NCBI RefSeq assembly: GCF_020141465.1
Contig: NZ_JAHSPD010000001.1
Location: forward strand, 1-64,000
Direction of reading: 5' to 3'
Length of the DNA: 64,000 nucleotides
DNA from: Roseovarius carneus
GTDB taxonomy: Bacteria; Pseudomonadota; Alphaproteobacteria; Rhodobacterales; Rhodobacteraceae
In this document: positions 36,548 through 45,941 of the stretch, in pieces
Layout: every line of letters begins with the position of its first letter
Position numbering within the stretch: the stretch's first letter is position 1
Translations under genes and position numbers: made by a program
Notes under the pieces: generated by a model
Seen by the model: the letters and a program-made list of their open reading frames with translations, nothing else
Told to the model about the DNA's origin: nothing
Databases searched by the model: none

Positions 36548-37654
36548 ATGACCCTTATTGTCGATCGACGCGTGCCCGTGACCCTGCTGACCGGGTTTCT
36601 CGGGGCTGGAAAGACCACATTGCTCAACGCTGTGCTGCGCGCGGGGTCCGGTCCCAAGATCGCCGTGATCGTGAACGAGTTTGGCGAGGCGGGTCTGGAT
36701 CATGACCTGATCGCAGCCGTGGACGAGGAGGTGGTGCTGATGCAATCAGGCTGCCTTTGCTGCTCAATCCGGGGGGATTTGTCACGCACCATGCGCGATC
36801 TGATCGAGCGGCGGCAATCAGGGCGTATCGCCTTTGATCGTGTGGTGATCGAAACCACAGGCCTTGCCGATCCCGCGCCTATTCTTCAGACCCTGCTGGT
36901 CGATTCCTATCTGGCGCAAAATCTGCGCATGGATGGGGTTGTGACCATCGCGGATGCGGCCACAGGGCCGGGTACGCTGGACCGACAGTTTGAAGCCGTG
37001 TCGCAGGTGGCGATGGCAGACCTTCTGGTGCTGAGCAAATCCGATCTGGTTCCCACCACAGAGCGTGACGCGTTCGAGGCACGGCTAAGAGCACTCAACC
37101 CGACGGCCCCCATACTGATCGCCGAAAAAGGCGAGGTGCCCACAGACAGGCTCTGGAACCTCAGTGCCCTTACCCAAGATGCAAACGCCGCGCAGGTCCA
37201 TGCGTGGCTGATGCCGCAAGACACTCCAGTCAGCGCAGCCCCCCTGAGCAACCTTTCCGGGTTGGCCCCACCGCGCGCGCCGGGCGCGGCTGCCCTCTCG
37301 CCGCATGATGCGCGGATCGGGTCAGCCTCCATCGTGCTGGACGACCCCATTCCTGAGGTGGTGTTCGATCTCTGGCTGGATACGCTCATCGGCCTGCGCG
37401 GGCCCGACATTCTGCGCGTGAAAGGCATCGCCTTTATCGAAGGGATCGAGACGCCGTTTGTCTTTCACGGGGTCCAGCATGTGTTTGACCCACCCGTCCC
37501 GATGCAGGGCTGGCCCGGCGGCGACCGACGCTCACGTATCGTGGTCATCGCCCGCGACATGACCAACCCCGACCTCGTTTGCAGCCTCGACATGCTGCGC
37601 GCACTCCCGCGCAGCGATGCCGCTCCCACACCTACAAAGGATCTCGTTTCATGA
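36548..37654 (+). CDS. CobW/COG0523 GTPase, zinc chaperone type (first copy)
   Basis: A 368-residue G3E GTPase. Walker [16 protein letters not shown], the metal-binding CxCC in [11 protein letters not shown], Walker B/switch [11 protein letters not shown], and [10 protein letters not shown]. The guanine specificity motif reads LSKSDL. The C-terminal CobW domain follows ([21 protein letters not shown]). Zur-controlled members of this family are thought to move zinc to client enzymes under zinc starvation. It overlaps the second GTPase by four bases. Confidence 0.93.
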   Translation: MTLIVDRRVPVTLLTGFLGAGKTTLLNAVLRAGSGPKIAVIVNEFGEAGLDHDLIAAVDEEVVLMQSGCLCCSIRGDLSRTMRDLIERRQSGRIAFDRVVIETTGLADPAPILQTLLVDSYLAQNLRMDGVVTIADAATGPGTLDRQFEAVSQVAMADLLVLSKSDLVPTTERDAFEARLRALNPTAPILIAEKGEVPTDRLWNLSALTQDANAAQVHAWLMPQDTPVSAAPLSNLSGLAPPRAPGAAALSPHDARIGSASIVLDDPIPEVVFDLWLDTLIGLRGPDILRVKGIAFIEGIETPFVFHGVQHVFDPPVPMQGWPGGDRRSRIVVIARDMTNPDLVCSLDMLRALPRSDAAPTPTKDLVS

Positions 37655-38862
37655 CCGATCAACGCCTCCCCGTCACCGTCCTCTCCGGCTTTCTCGGCGC
37701 GGGCAAAACCACGCTGCTGAACCGCGTGCTGAACAACCGCGAAGGGCGCCGCGTGGCCGTTATTGTCAACGATATGTCCGAGGTGAATATCGACGCCGAT
37801 CTGGTGCGCGCCGATACCGAGCTGAGCCGCACCGACGAGACGCTGGTGGAGATGTCGAACGGCTGTATCTGCTGCACGCTGCGGGATGATCTGCTGGACG
37901 AGGTGTGCCGCCTGGCCGCCGAGGGGCGGTTTGACTATCTGCTGATCGAATCCACCGGCATATCCGAGCCATTGCCCGTCGCGGCCACCTTTGATTTTCG
38001 CGATGCAGAAGGCCATAGCCTGTCGGATGTGTCGCGATTGGATACGATGGTCACGGTCGTGGATGCGGTGAACCTGCTCAAGGATTATTCCAGCCATGAT
38101 TTCCTGCGCGACCGTGGCGAGACCATGGGCGAAGATGATGAGCGCACGCTGGTTGATCTGTTGGTCGAGCAGATCGAGTTCGCCGATGTTGTGATCCTAA
38201 ACAAAGTGGCCGATGCCATGCCAGATCAGGTGGACAGCGCGCGCAAGATTATCCGCAGCCTGAATGCCGACGCACGCATCATCGAGACATCCCATTCGGA
38301 CGTGCCGGCGGACGCAATCCTCAACACTGGCCTCTTTGATTTTGAGAAGGCCCATGAGCATCCGATGTGGGCCAAGGAGCTTTACGGCTTTGCCGATCAT
38401 GTGCCCGAAACCGAGGAATACGGTGTGGCGTCCTATGTCTACCGCGCGCGCCAACCGTTTGACCCTGCAAAAATCATGGCGGTGCTGAATGGCGATCTGC
38501 CCGGTGTGATCCGTGCCAAGGGGCATTTCTGGATCGCGACACGGCCCGAATGGGTGGCCGAATTTTCGCTTGCCGGGGCGCTCTCGTCGGTCAAACCCTT
38601 GGGCACATGGTGGGCGTCGGTGCCGCAGGATCGCTGGCCGGATCACGAAGGGGCCCGCGCGTATATGTCCCAACACTGGCAAGAGCCCTGGGGCGACAGA
38701 CGGCAGGAGATTGTCTTCATCGGGGCCGGCATTGACTGGACCGCGATCAAGGCCCGGCTGGATGCGGCACTGGTACCCGAACATCTGGCCCCCTCGCCCG
38801 ACGCGTTGCCGGATCTACCCGATCCCTTCCCGCTCTGGCGGCGGGCGGAGGAGGCCGCATGA
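37651..38862 (+). CDS. zigA: ZigA-type COG0523 zinc metallochaperone GTPase (second copy)
   Basis: A 403-residue GTPase when started at [24 protein letters not shown] (ATGA overlap with the first copy). The metal site is [12 protein letters not shown], with [15 protein letters not shown], and NKVAD for guanine recognition. The C-terminal domain is longer ([19 protein letters not shown] and [11 protein letters not shown]), matching the ZigA/YjiA-like group associated with zinc limitation. Starting further back at 37579 would put it inside the first gene, which is unlikely. Confidence 0.93.
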   Translation: MTDQRLPVTVLSGFLGAGKTTLLNRVLNNREGRRVAVIVNDMSEVNIDADLVRADTELSRTDETLVEMSNGCICCTLRDDLLDEVCRLAAEGRFDYLLIESTGISEPLPVAATFDFRDAEGHSLSDVSRLDTMVTVVDAVNLLKDYSSHDFLRDRGETMGEDDERTLVDLLVEQIEFADVVILNKVADAMPDQVDSARKIIRSLNADARIIETSHSDVPADAILNTGLFDFEKAHEHPMWAKELYGFADHVPETEEYGVASYVYRARQPFDPAKIMAVLNGDLPGVIRAKGHFWIATRPEWVAEFSLAGALSSVKPLGTWWASVPQDRWPDHEGARAYMSQHWQEPWGDRRQEIVFIGAGIDWTAIKARLDAALVPEHLAPSPDALPDLPDPFPLWRRAEEAA

Positions 38863-39494
38863 ACATGATCCGCGAGGTTTTGAAAGACGCCACCGCGGGC
38901 GTGACCATTGTAGAAACACCACAGGAGCTGACTGCAATCGCCAAACCGGGATGCGCCGCCGCGATCTGGCAGCGCCACCCCATCCCCGGACTTCAGCCAT
39001 GGATTGACGGGCTGGAGTCGTGCGCTCTTCCCTCGGCTCGGCTGATCCTGAGGCCCGACATGGTACGCGATGCCGCGAGCGAGGCGTGCACCCACGCTGG
39101 CATGCCCGACAGCGCCGAACGCGCGCAGCTTCTGGCCGATATTGCGGCCTTAGCCGACAGGTTTGCACGCATTATGCAGGCGCCGTTCCTGCGTCTGCGC
39201 CTTGACCGGGTGAGCACAAATGCCTGCCGCCGGTTCCATGTTGATGCGCTGACAGCGCGCCTGATCTGCACCTATCGTGGCACCGGCACGCAATATGGCA
39301 CCTCAACAAACGGGGCCGATCCGGCCCGCGTTTTTACCGTGCCCACCGGGATGCCAATCCTGCTGCGCGGCACGCTTTGGCCCGAGCAGCCAAGCGCGGG
39401 CCTTTTGCACCGCTCACCCCCGATTGAAGGGTCGGGCGAAACACGGCTGTTGCTTGTGCTGGACCCGATCTTCGACCCAGAGGAAGACGCATGA
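38859..39494 (+). CDS. DUF1826 family protein
   Basis: A 211-residue protein with the DUF1826 pattern: [54 protein letters not shown] and HRSPPIEG near the end. Conserved Cys and His residues ([19 protein letters not shown]) suggest a metal or cofactor site, but the family's activity is unknown. It overlaps zigA and the next gene by four bases each, so it is part of the Zur operon and probably serves zinc limitation. Confidence 0.85.
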   Translation: MNMIREVLKDATAGVTIVETPQELTAIAKPGCAAAIWQRHPIPGLQPWIDGLESCALPSARLILRPDMVRDAASEACTHAGMPDSAERAQLLADIAALADRFARIMQAPFLRLRLDRVSTNACRRFHVDALTARLICTYRGTGTQYGTSTNGADPARVFTVPTGMPILLRGTLWPEQPSAGLLHRSPPIEGSGETRLLLVLDPIFDPEEDA

Positions 39495-39769
39495 ACGGCA
39501 ATCTGGGCACAACGACGCTCAAACGTCGTCGCCGGGCAAGAGATCCGATGCGCGCCTATGACGGGTTGCCAAAGCCTTTGCGGCACTGGTTGGCCGATGC
39601 GGCATTGCCCTGGTCACCGGCATCATGCCTGCGCATCTGGAACCGGGGGCGCCAGAGGGGCCTGAGCCATGAGGATATTCTGGCGCGTCTGGTGCAGGCA
39701 GAACAACAGGCCTTAACCCGCGATCAGGTCAGTGCGGTAAGCGCGGTCGGAAGCTCCGTAGCACTCTGA
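39491..39769 (+). CDS. DUF6525 family small protein
   Basis: A 92-residue basic protein (NLGTTTLKRRRRARDPMRAYDGLPKPLR, then LRIWNRGRQRGLSHEDILARLV) matching a short family that I recall from Rhodobacteraceae. It overlaps DUF1826 by four bases and ends the Zur operon. Function unknown; arginine-rich N-terminus suggests nucleic-acid binding, which is inference. Confidence 0.7.
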   Translation: MNGNLGTTTLKRRRRARDPMRAYDGLPKPLRHWLADAALPWSPASCLRIWNRGRQRGLSHEDILARLVQAEQQALTRDQVSAVSAVGSSVAL

Positions 39770-39825
39770 CCCGCTCATCTCGACCCGAGCGCAAGACATG
39801 CACAGACCTCAGACCGATATGTAGG

Positions 39826-40698
39826 CTATCCCCTCACCGCCTTCAGATAGGCGGCGCGCAGTCGCAGGGTGAATGGGCCAGGCCGCCCGTCACCCAAAAC
39901 CTGCCCGTCTATTTTCACAACCGGCTCCAGATAAGTCGATGAGCCGCTCACAAAGGCCTCATCCGCGGCAAGCGCATCTTCAAGGCGTATCTTGGAGGTC
40001 CGCACCTCATAGCCAAGCTCGCCTGCCACGCTGAGCATCGTCTGACGCGTGATCCCGTGCAGGATATCATTGCTGACGGGGCGGGCTGTGATGATCTTGT
40101 CTTTGATGGTGAAAAAGCTGGTGGAGCCGCCTTCGGTGATGAACCCCACGTCATCAATCATCAGCGCCTCATCCGCCCCGTGACTGGCCCCTGCAACCTT
40201 GACCAACACCTGCCCCAGCAGATTGGTGGTTTTGATATCACGCCGTTTCCAGCGCAGATCGACATGCGACCGCATGGAAATACCCTCAGGCAAACTGTCT
40301 GCAAGAGGTTTTGTGTGTGGCTGAAGGAACGCGAAGACGTTGGGCTTGAGACCTTCTGGATAGATGTAATCCCGATCCGCCTCACCGCGTGTGATCTGGA
40401 GGTAGAGAAATCCCTCGGCCACATCATTGGTCTCAATAAGTGTCTGAAGAATTTTAGTATATTCTTCGTCGCTATGTGGGTTGGGAATACTCAGCTTTTC
40501 AAGCGACGCCTTCAAGCGCCCAAGATGTTTGGGCAGATCAGTGATCCGACCATCCAATATCCCCAAGCCTTCATACACTGAATCCGCGAACAAGACGCCA
40601 CGATCAAAGATGGATAGCTTGGCCTCGCCGCCGGGCATGAACGCGCCGTTCAGATAGACCGCGCGCGTCAGGTGATCATGTTGCTCGGGGGATGCCAT
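39826..40698 (-). CDS. D-amino-acid transaminase (class IV PLP aminotransferase)
   Basis: A 290-residue class IV aminotransferase (RGVLFADSVYEGLGILDGRI, LYLQITRGEADRDY). The PLP lysine is in KRRDIKTTNLLGQ and the cofactor-binding Glu in GFITEGGSTSFF. Overall pattern is closer to D-alanine transaminase than to branched-chain BCAT, though the two are hard to separate without alignment. It converges on the zinc operon. A 99-residue frame overlaps its start. Confidence 0.88.
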   Translation of the reverse strand: MASPEQHDHLTRAVYLNGAFMPGGEAKLSIFDRGVLFADSVYEGLGILDGRITDLPKHLGRLKASLEKLSIPNPHSDEEYTKILQTLIETNDVAEGFLYLQITRGEADRDYIYPEGLKPNVFAFLQPHTKPLADSLPEGISMRSHVDLRWKRRDIKTTNLLGQVLVKVAGASHGADEALMIDDVGFITEGGSTSFFTIKDKIITARPVSNDILHGITRQTMLSVAGELGYEVRTSKIRLEDALAADEAFVSGSSTYLEPVVKIDGQVLGDGRPGPFTLRLRAAYLKAVRG

Positions 40699-40967
40699 CT
40701 GGGAGATACCTCTTGGTCGAATGAAAAGATCGGGGGTAGTTGCGGTGCTGTAAGCGTGCGTGTCACGCAGACACTCATTGGGCTCCAGAGACGGGCGGAT
40801 TTCAAGGCGACTGTGGCCTTATCATCGGGGATAATGTCAACCTCTTTGAGGTCTTGCGAGCCGAGTGTTTGGCCGCTTTCCGCATCGAAAAAGATATGGG
40901 CACCGTCCGCCCAAAAACCGCCATGGGCCTGATCGAGCGCGGCTAAAGATCGGACCGTCTCCGACAA
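40668..40967 (-). CDS. possible hypothetical protein upstream of the transaminase
   Basis: A 99-residue frame from a TTG start with a weak RBS, overlapping the transaminase start by 31 bases. The first 60 residues have protein-like composition (GGFWADGAHIFFDAESGQTL, LKEVDIIPDDKATVALKSARLW). The rest does not. No family recognised. The remaining bases to hemN (40968-41053) show nothing. Confidence 0.3.
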   Translation of the reverse strand: MSETVRSLAALDQAHGGFWADGAHIFFDAESGQTLGSQDLKEVDIIPDDKATVALKSARLWSPMSVCVTRTLTAPQLPPIFSFDQEVSPRWHPPSNMIT

Positions 40968-41053
40968 AGTTTCAGATGACGCAAGAACAGCACTCTACCG
41001 AGCAACGCAGACAAAGATGCGGGCCGCACCTCCAGCCTAACACTTCAAAAAGA

Positions 41054-42403
41054 TCAGACCGCCACGGCGTGGCGTGCGGTGGTGGCGACAAAATACGCGT
41101 CGAAAACGGCGGCCACGACACGCACGACAGGCGCGCCTTTTTGCGTCACCGTGATCCGTGCGCCGCGGCGCGTGATCAGGCCATCGGCTTGCAGAATAGC
41201 CAGCGCGCCCTCATGCGCGCGGTACCAATCGCGCGCAGCACCAGTGCGCAGCGCGGCCTCATCAAGGTCAACCTCGCCCGCGCACATGATCCGCTCGATC
41301 ACATGGCCACGCAGGGTGTCGTCCTTGGTGAAGGGCACGCCCTTGCCCACGGGCAGCTCGCCCGCCTCAACCGCACGCGCCCACGCGCCGGTCTCCGACA
41401 GGTTCTGGATATAGCCCGACGGCGTGCGCCCGATGGAGGTGGAGCCGACCCCGAGCATCGTCTCGGCGCGGTCAGTGGTGTAGCCTTGGAAATTGCGACG
41501 CAGCGTGCCTGCTTGGGCCGCCTTGGCCATTGCATCCGAGGGAAGCGCGAAGTGATCAAGCCCGATCGCCACATAGCCCGCCGCAACCAGAGCCGCCGCC
41601 GCGGCTTGCGATTGCGCAAGGCGCGCCTCCACACCCGGCAAAGCAGCCTCATCAATGAGGCGTTGTTTCTTCGCCATCCACGGCACATGCGCATAACCGA
41701 AAAGTGCGATCCGGTCCGGCAGCATCTCCACACAGAGGCGGATCGTCTCCAAAAGCGTGTCCACCGTCTGATGCGGCAGGCCATAGATCAGATCAAAGTT
41801 GATCCCCGCCACCCCTGCCCCACGCAGACCATCCACCGCCCAGCGCACCATTTCGGGCGGCTGAATCCGGTTGATCGCCTTTTGAACCTTGGGATTGAAC
41901 TCCTGCACACCAAAGCTCGCGCGGGTGAAGCCCAGCTGGCCAATCCGCGCAATCATCTCATCGGTGAGGGTGCGTGGGTCGCTCTCAATCGCCAACTCCG
42001 CATCGGGTGTGACGTAAAAATTGGCGCGTACCGCATCCATCGCACGTTCCAGATCATCCGGCACTAGTGCGGTCGGCGTGCCACCACCCCAATGCAGGTG
42101 GGAGATTTCCATCGGCTCCGGCAGGTGCGCGGCCAGAACTGCGATTTCACGGTTCAGCGTTTGGGCGTATTGCGCGACCGGCGCGTCCTTTTTGGCAAGC
42201 TTCATATTGCACCCGCAATACCAGCAAAGCTCGCGGCAGAAGGGCACATGCAGGTAAAGCGACACAGGGTCCTTGGGCGGCAAGGCCCGTAGCCAAGCCG
42301 CATAGTCCTTCGCGCCCACGTCTTTGGAGAAATGGGGCGCGGTCGGATAGCTGGTGTATCGCGGCACGTTGCGACGCATGTAGGACTTCAGCGTGTCGGT
42401 CAT
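41054..42403 (-). CDS. hemN: oxygen-independent coproporphyrinogen III oxidase (radical SAM)
   Basis: A 449-residue radical SAM enzyme converting coproporphyrinogen III to protoporphyrinogen IX without oxygen. The N-terminus PRYTSYPTAPHFS is typical. The [4Fe-4S] cysteines are in FCRELCWYCGCN (C56, C60, C63), followed by HWGGGTP and GVGSTSIG. The GCGCN-like extra Cys typical of HemN is present (CGCN). An FNR-like site 84 bases upstream suggests anaerobic induction. Confidence 0.95.
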   Translation of the reverse strand: MTDTLKSYMRRNVPRYTSYPTAPHFSKDVGAKDYAAWLRALPPKDPVSLYLHVPFCRELCWYCGCNMKLAKKDAPVAQYAQTLNREIAVLAAHLPEPMEISHLHWGGGTPTALVPDDLERAMDAVRANFYVTPDAELAIESDPRTLTDEMIARIGQLGFTRASFGVQEFNPKVQKAINRIQPPEMVRWAVDGLRGAGVAGINFDLIYGLPHQTVDTLLETIRLCVEMLPDRIALFGYAHVPWMAKKQRLIDEAALPGVEARLAQSQAAAAALVAAGYVAIGLDHFALPSDAMAKAAQAGTLRRNFQGYTTDRAETMLGVGSTSIGRTPSGYIQNLSETGAWARAVEAGELPVGKGVPFTKDDTLRGHVIERIMCAGEVDLDEAALRTGAARDWYRAHEGALAILQADGLITRRGARITVTQKGAPVVRVVAAVFDAYFVATTARHAVAV

Positions 42404-42486
42404 AATCGCCCCGTTTTTAGCCTGCCAGTGTCACGGCCGATCAAGGCCTATCCGGTTCACTGTCCTATGCAGATTGGGGGCTGTCT

Positions 42487-42500
42487 TTGATTTAGATCAG
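42487..42500. promoter_or_regulatory. FNR/FnrL-type box upstream of hemN
   Basis: TTGAT-TTAG-ATCAG matches the FNR consensus TTGATN4ATCAA at nine of ten defined bases. It lies about 84-97 bases before the hemN ATG, suitable for activation. Alphaproteobacterial hemN genes are known FnrL targets. Confidence 0.7.
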
Positions 42501-42554
42501 AGATGCGCGACCGCCAGTGTCAGGCGAAAGCGGTCTCGCTGAGGGGCGCTGTTC

Positions 42555-42935
42555 CTAGCCGTGATGATGGGTCTGCGCCGCGCGGGTCGCGTCTACTGAG
42601 GCACGGATGTCTTCGATCTGCGCCGCAATCGCCTCCGCCTTGATCAACCCTTCGGCGCTCAACGTTTCTTCTACCGCGCGCAACCAACAGTCGAAATAGC
42701 GCGTCTCGACAGCTGCGGCATCACACGAGTCCGCGCCCCTCTCAGCCTCGGTGATATGGGCCGCAAGCCGCGTCTGAAACGCGCTCCACGGGAAATGTCC
42801 GGCTTGCACCAACGCGACGATCAGCGCGAATATCCGCGTCTGCCATGGGGCTTGAAAGAGCGGGCCTGCACCCGCGCCTCCCTGCAACTTTTGCATCTCG
42901 GCCAGCATCATCTCAGGCGTGTCAGGGGTATTCAA
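42555..42935 (-). CDS. nitrile hydratase accessory protein (activator)
   Basis: A 126-residue protein if started at TTG (42935, behind GGGAG), giving NTPDTPEMMLAEMQKLQGG; ATG codons at 42911 and 42908 are alternatives. It resembles the small activator/accessory proteins related to the beta-subunit N-terminus (PWQTRIFALIVALVQAGHFPWSAFQTRLAAHI, and YFDCWLRAVEETL). Such proteins deliver cobalt to the alpha subunit. The gene overlaps nthB by 14 bases. Confidence 0.85.
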   Translation of the reverse strand: MNTPDTPEMMLAEMQKLQGGAGAGPLFQAPWQTRIFALIVALVQAGHFPWSAFQTRLAAHITEAERGADSCDAAAVETRYFDCWLRAVEETLSAEGLIKAEAIAAQIEDIRASVDATRAAQTHHHG

Positions 42936-43575
42936 TGTAGGGCTCCCACAGGTCAGCGGCCAGCGTGTCGCTCCCCTCCCCCCAAAGCTCGGCGGCGTCA
43001 AAAACCACCGTATAACAATGCTGCGGATCAGGCCCGCGCCCGGCGGCAATCGCATCAGCAAATTGAAACGCGCCCAGTTGCGCCTCGATCCGGCCCAGCC
43101 GACCGCGCAGGTATCGCGGCACGCGGGTATGCCCTGCAGGGCCATGGGTGACGATACGCACCTGCGCGCCGACCTTGAACCGCGGTTTTTCGGGATGGTC
43201 GGGGAAGGTCATGTCGGCCCCCGCCTTGCAGGCCGCAAGAAAGTCCGCCGCGCCGATGGCGGTGTGCTTGGTTCGATCAATATCGAAGGCTTTGCGTCCC
43301 GTGGCCACCTCATCGGCGCTCACCAGCCCCGCGCCTGTCACCAGAGAGGTCGCCGCCAGCATCCATTTCTCGAAATAATCGCGGGTCAGATACTCCGCCG
43401 GGGCCAGCCGCTCGATCGCCTGACGGTGTTCGTCCGAGCCATACGGCACGGCAAAGCCCAGTATCTCACACAGCGCAAAGGCGCGCCCCTGCCACGGGTG
43501 GTCAAACGTGCCTTCGGCGTTGACCGGCACAGGCCCGAACCCGTGCATCCAGCCCATATCGTGAATCCCGTCCAT
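42922..43575 (-). CDS. nthB: nitrile hydratase beta subunit
   Basis: A 217-residue beta subunit with the canonical start MDGIHDMGWMHGFGPV, YLTRDYFEKWMLA and the C-terminal SH3-like part (GPAGHTRVPRYLRGRLGRIEA, HCYTVVFDAAELWG). With alpha it hydrates nitriles to amides. It lies 122 bases after nthA, separated by an inverted-repeat element, which is unusual for this gene pair. Confidence 0.95.
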   Translation of the reverse strand: MDGIHDMGWMHGFGPVPVNAEGTFDHPWQGRAFALCEILGFAVPYGSDEHRQAIERLAPAEYLTRDYFEKWMLAATSLVTGAGLVSADEVATGRKAFDIDRTKHTAIGAADFLAACKAGADMTFPDHPEKPRFKVGAQVRIVTHGPAGHTRVPRYLRGRLGRIEAQLGAFQFADAIAAGRGPDPQHCYTVVFDAAELWGEGSDTLAADLWEPYIEYP

Positions 43576-43584
43576 GCCGTTCTC

Positions 43585-43701
43585 CTAAAGCGTTTCGTGC
43601 AAAACCTGACTCACAACCATTCGCGAAACGCCCACTCCCTTTGAACGTTGCGCGCGCCTCACCTTGACTGAGTGCCTCAAGTTCAAGGAGAGGCGCTTTA
43701 G
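43585..43701. repeat. 117-base inverted-repeat element between nthA and nthB
   Basis: The interval is bounded by CTAAAGCG (43585-43592) and its inverse CGCTTTAG (43694-43701). Inside are two stem-loops: GCGTTTCG/CGAAACGC (43590-43631), and GCGCCTC-AC-CTTGA pairing with TCAAG-GA-GAGGCGC (43654-43696). The nthA stop (43698-43700) lies within the right repeat. The pattern is that of a dispersed palindromic (REP/MITE-like) element rather than a terminator; other genome copies cannot be checked here. Confidence 0.55.
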
Positions 43702-44306
43702 ATCAATGCTGTGCCGATCATACCATTGCGCGTTACATGCGCGGCGAGAGCCTCTGGCGTCTCGCCCTCGCTTCCCTCGGGGCGCTGAGGCAGCACCAGA
43801 TACCGGATCTCGGCGGTGCTGTCCCAGACCTGCACGCGCTGCCCCTCGGGCACGGTCACGCCAAATTCGGCTAAAACCGCGCGCGGCTCGCGCACTACGC
43901 GAGCGCGGTAGGCAAGGCTTTTGTACCATGTGGGCGGCAGGCCCAGCACGGGCCACGGATAGCATGAACAGAGCGTACAAACGACGACATTATGCACGGC
44001 GTCGGTGTTCTCGACCACGCGCATATGCTCGCCCTGAAACCCGGTGAAGCCCATGAAAGCAATCGCGGCGGAGCCATCGCTGAGAAGCCATTCCTTGAAC
44101 TCCGGATCGCTCCACGCGCGGGCCACAACCATCGCACCATTACGCGGGCCTGTCTCGGTCTCGTAATATTCCACAATGGCGTCCATCGTGGCGGGGTCGA
44201 CCAGACCTTTGGCCACCATCAGCTCTTCCAGCGCCCGCACGCGCAGGGCCGCGCCCTGCTCCAGCGGGTCGTGATCGTGGTCCTGATCGTGGTTGTCATG
44301 CGGCAT
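43698..44306 (-). CDS. nthA: nitrile hydratase alpha subunit, cobalt type
   Basis: A 202-residue alpha subunit when started at [13 protein letters not shown] behind GAAGGAA. The metal claw is [10 protein letters not shown] (C110, C113, S114, C115); threonine after the first Cys marks the Co(III) type rather than the Fe type. [19 protein letters not shown] and [13 protein letters not shown] complete the signature. It begins 13 bases after the ABC permease gene, tying the enzyme to that transporter. Confidence 0.95.
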   Translation of the reverse strand: MPHDNHDQDHDHDPLEQGAALRVRALEELMVAKGLVDPATMDAIVEYYETETGPRNGAMVVARAWSDPEFKEWLLSDGSAAIAFMGFTGFQGEHMRVVENTDAVHNVVVCTLCSCYPWPVLGLPPTWYKSLAYRARVVREPRAVLAEFGVTVPEGQRVQVWDSTAEIRYLVLPQRPEGSEGETPEALAAHVTRNGMIGTALI

Positions 44307-44319
44307 CTTGCGTTCCTTC

Positions 44320-45108
44320 TTACTCCATCGCGCCAAGGATACGGCGCAAATTGGAGAACCGCGCGATCAGCGCGAAGATCAAAATATTTACCGTTACAAA
44401 CAGCACCGCGATAGACGCGATCACAGGGGTGTAGCCATAGCGCAGCGCGTTGAAGATCTTGATCGGCAGCGTCTCGACCGTGGCCCCCACGGTCATCAAC
44501 GCGATGATATATTCATTAAGGCTGAGCACGAAGCAAAACGCGAAGCCCGCAAAAGCGAAAGGCGCAGCAATGGGCAGGATGATTGTGCGAAACACAGTGC
44601 GCTCGTTGGCGCCCATGGTCTGGCTGGCCTCAATCAGCGCGCGGTCAATACTCTCCAACCCAAGCGATATGGTGACAAGCGGCAGCGCCAGAAGAAAGAT
44701 CGCATGGGCGATGATGACCGTAATGAGATTGCCATAGAGATTACCCACCGAGGTAAAGAGGATGAGAAAGGCCAGCGCCATGATAACCGGCGGCAAGATA
44801 AACGGGGCCACGCCCATCGCCAAAAGCGCCTTTGCGTAGCGCAACCCGTGCCGCCACGCACCGTAGGCGATGGGTAGGGCAATCGCCACCGCAAGCGTGG
44901 CCGAGCAGAGCGCTATAAGCAGCGAATTGGTGAGCGCCGCGAACCAGTCGGATGCGACGAATATCTCGGAATACCACCGCAGCGAGACGCCACGCGGCGG
45001 AAAGGCCATGAACCGCTTTTCATTCAGCGACACGGCCGCGATCACCAAAATCGGGCCGATCAGGTAAAGCGCGAAGATACTGAGATAAAGCCAGCGCAGC
45101 ACTTTCAT
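44320..45108 (-). CDS. ABC transporter permease (PotC type)
   Basis: A 262-residue permease with six predicted helices and EAA loop ([24 protein letters not shown]). It overlaps the preceding permease by four bases and leads into nthA after 13 bases. It probably moved a nitrile or related nitrogen compound, but its ATPase and binding-protein genes are damaged. Confidence 0.9.
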   Translation of the reverse strand: MKVLRWLYLSIFALYLIGPILVIAAVSLNEKRFMAFPPRGVSLRWYSEIFVASDWFAALTNSLLIALCSATLAVAIALPIAYGAWRHGLRYAKALLAMGVAPFILPPVIMALAFLILFTSVGNLYGNLITVIIAHAIFLLALPLVTISLGLESIDRALIEASQTMGANERTVFRTIILPIAAPFAFAGFAFCFVLSLNEYIIALMTVGATVETLPIKIFNALRYGYTPVIASIAVLFVTVNILIFALIARFSNLRRILGAME

Positions 45109-45941
45109 GGCTTATTCCCCCCGGTCAGCTTGGTGACCGCGAAGATCACACTCGCGCTAAGCACCAAAAGCACCATCGCAAGCGCCGAGGCGAAGGACAT
45201 GTTGAAGTTGAAGATCGCCTGATCCGTGATGAGCACCGAGAGGGTCCAGTGCTGCCGGCGGCCAAGGACCTGCGGGACGATGATCGCGCCTAGCGTCAGC
45301 ACGAAGATCGTAACGCCCGAGGAGATGATCGCAGAGCGCGTGACGGGAATGACCACCGTAAAGAACGTGCGCAGCGGCGAGGCACCAAGAGTGCGCGCGG
45401 CCTCAATGAGGCTTTTGTCCAGACGGCTGAGTGCGGGGAAGAGCAAGAGCACCGAGAAGGGCACGGCAAGATAGACCAATGCGGCCAGCACAGCCCCCGC
45501 CGAAGGGGCCATCGAAAAGCTCTTCTCCGCGAGGCCCAGCCAGACAAGGATATTGGCCAGTCCCGACGTGCGCGACAAAAGGATTTGCCATGAGAAGGCG
45601 ATCAGTACCTCCGACAGCGATAGCTGCGCGAGGATGTAAATGAGCCATGTATTCTGCGCGCGCGGGCCAAACCCGGTGAGCATATAGGTGAACGGGAAGG
45701 CGATGAGCAGGCTCAGCACCGCAATGAGCGCGCACAGCCCAGCGGAGAAAAGCGCCCGTTCGATATAGAACCACGTCGCGAACCGCTCAAAATGTTGCAG
45801 ATCAAAGGCGTAGACGTAATCCAGCGCATCATCCGGTGTGGAGACGGAGGTGAGCAGGATCAGCGCGAAGGGCACCGCGAAGAACGTGCCGATCATCACC
45901 GACGATGGCACCAGCGTGAGATATCGCGCAAGCCCACCCAT
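45105..45941 (-). CDS. ABC transporter permease (PotB type)
   Basis: A 278-residue permease (VMIGTFFAVPFALILLTSV, EAA loop SLIEAARTLGASPLRTFFTVVIPV). Its start shares a base with the stop of the ATPase remnant (45941). Intact by itself, it is the channel partner of the next permease. Confidence 0.9.
   Translation of the reverse strand: MGGLARYLTLVPSSVMIGTFFAVPFALILLTSVSTPDDALDYVYAFDLQHFERFATWFYIERALFSAGLCALIAVLSLLIAFPFTYMLTGFGPRAQNTWLIYILAQLSLSEVLIAFSWQILLSRTSGLANILVWLGLAEKSFSMAPSAGAVLAALVYLAVPFSVLLLFPALSRLDKSLIEAARTLGASPLRTFFTVVIPVTRSAIISSGVTIFVLTLGAIIVPQVLGRRQHWTLSVLITDQAIFNFNMSFASALAMVLLVLSASVIFAVTKLTGGNKP

Noticed and set aside
37579-37650. N-terminal extension of the second CobW GTPase
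   Set aside because: It would lie inside the first GTPase gene; the ATG at 37651 with ATGA overlap begins right at the conserved N-terminus.
40865-42067. 400-residue plus-strand open frame
   Set aside because: Antisense shadow of hemN in GC-rich DNA, Arg/His/Gln-rich without motifs.
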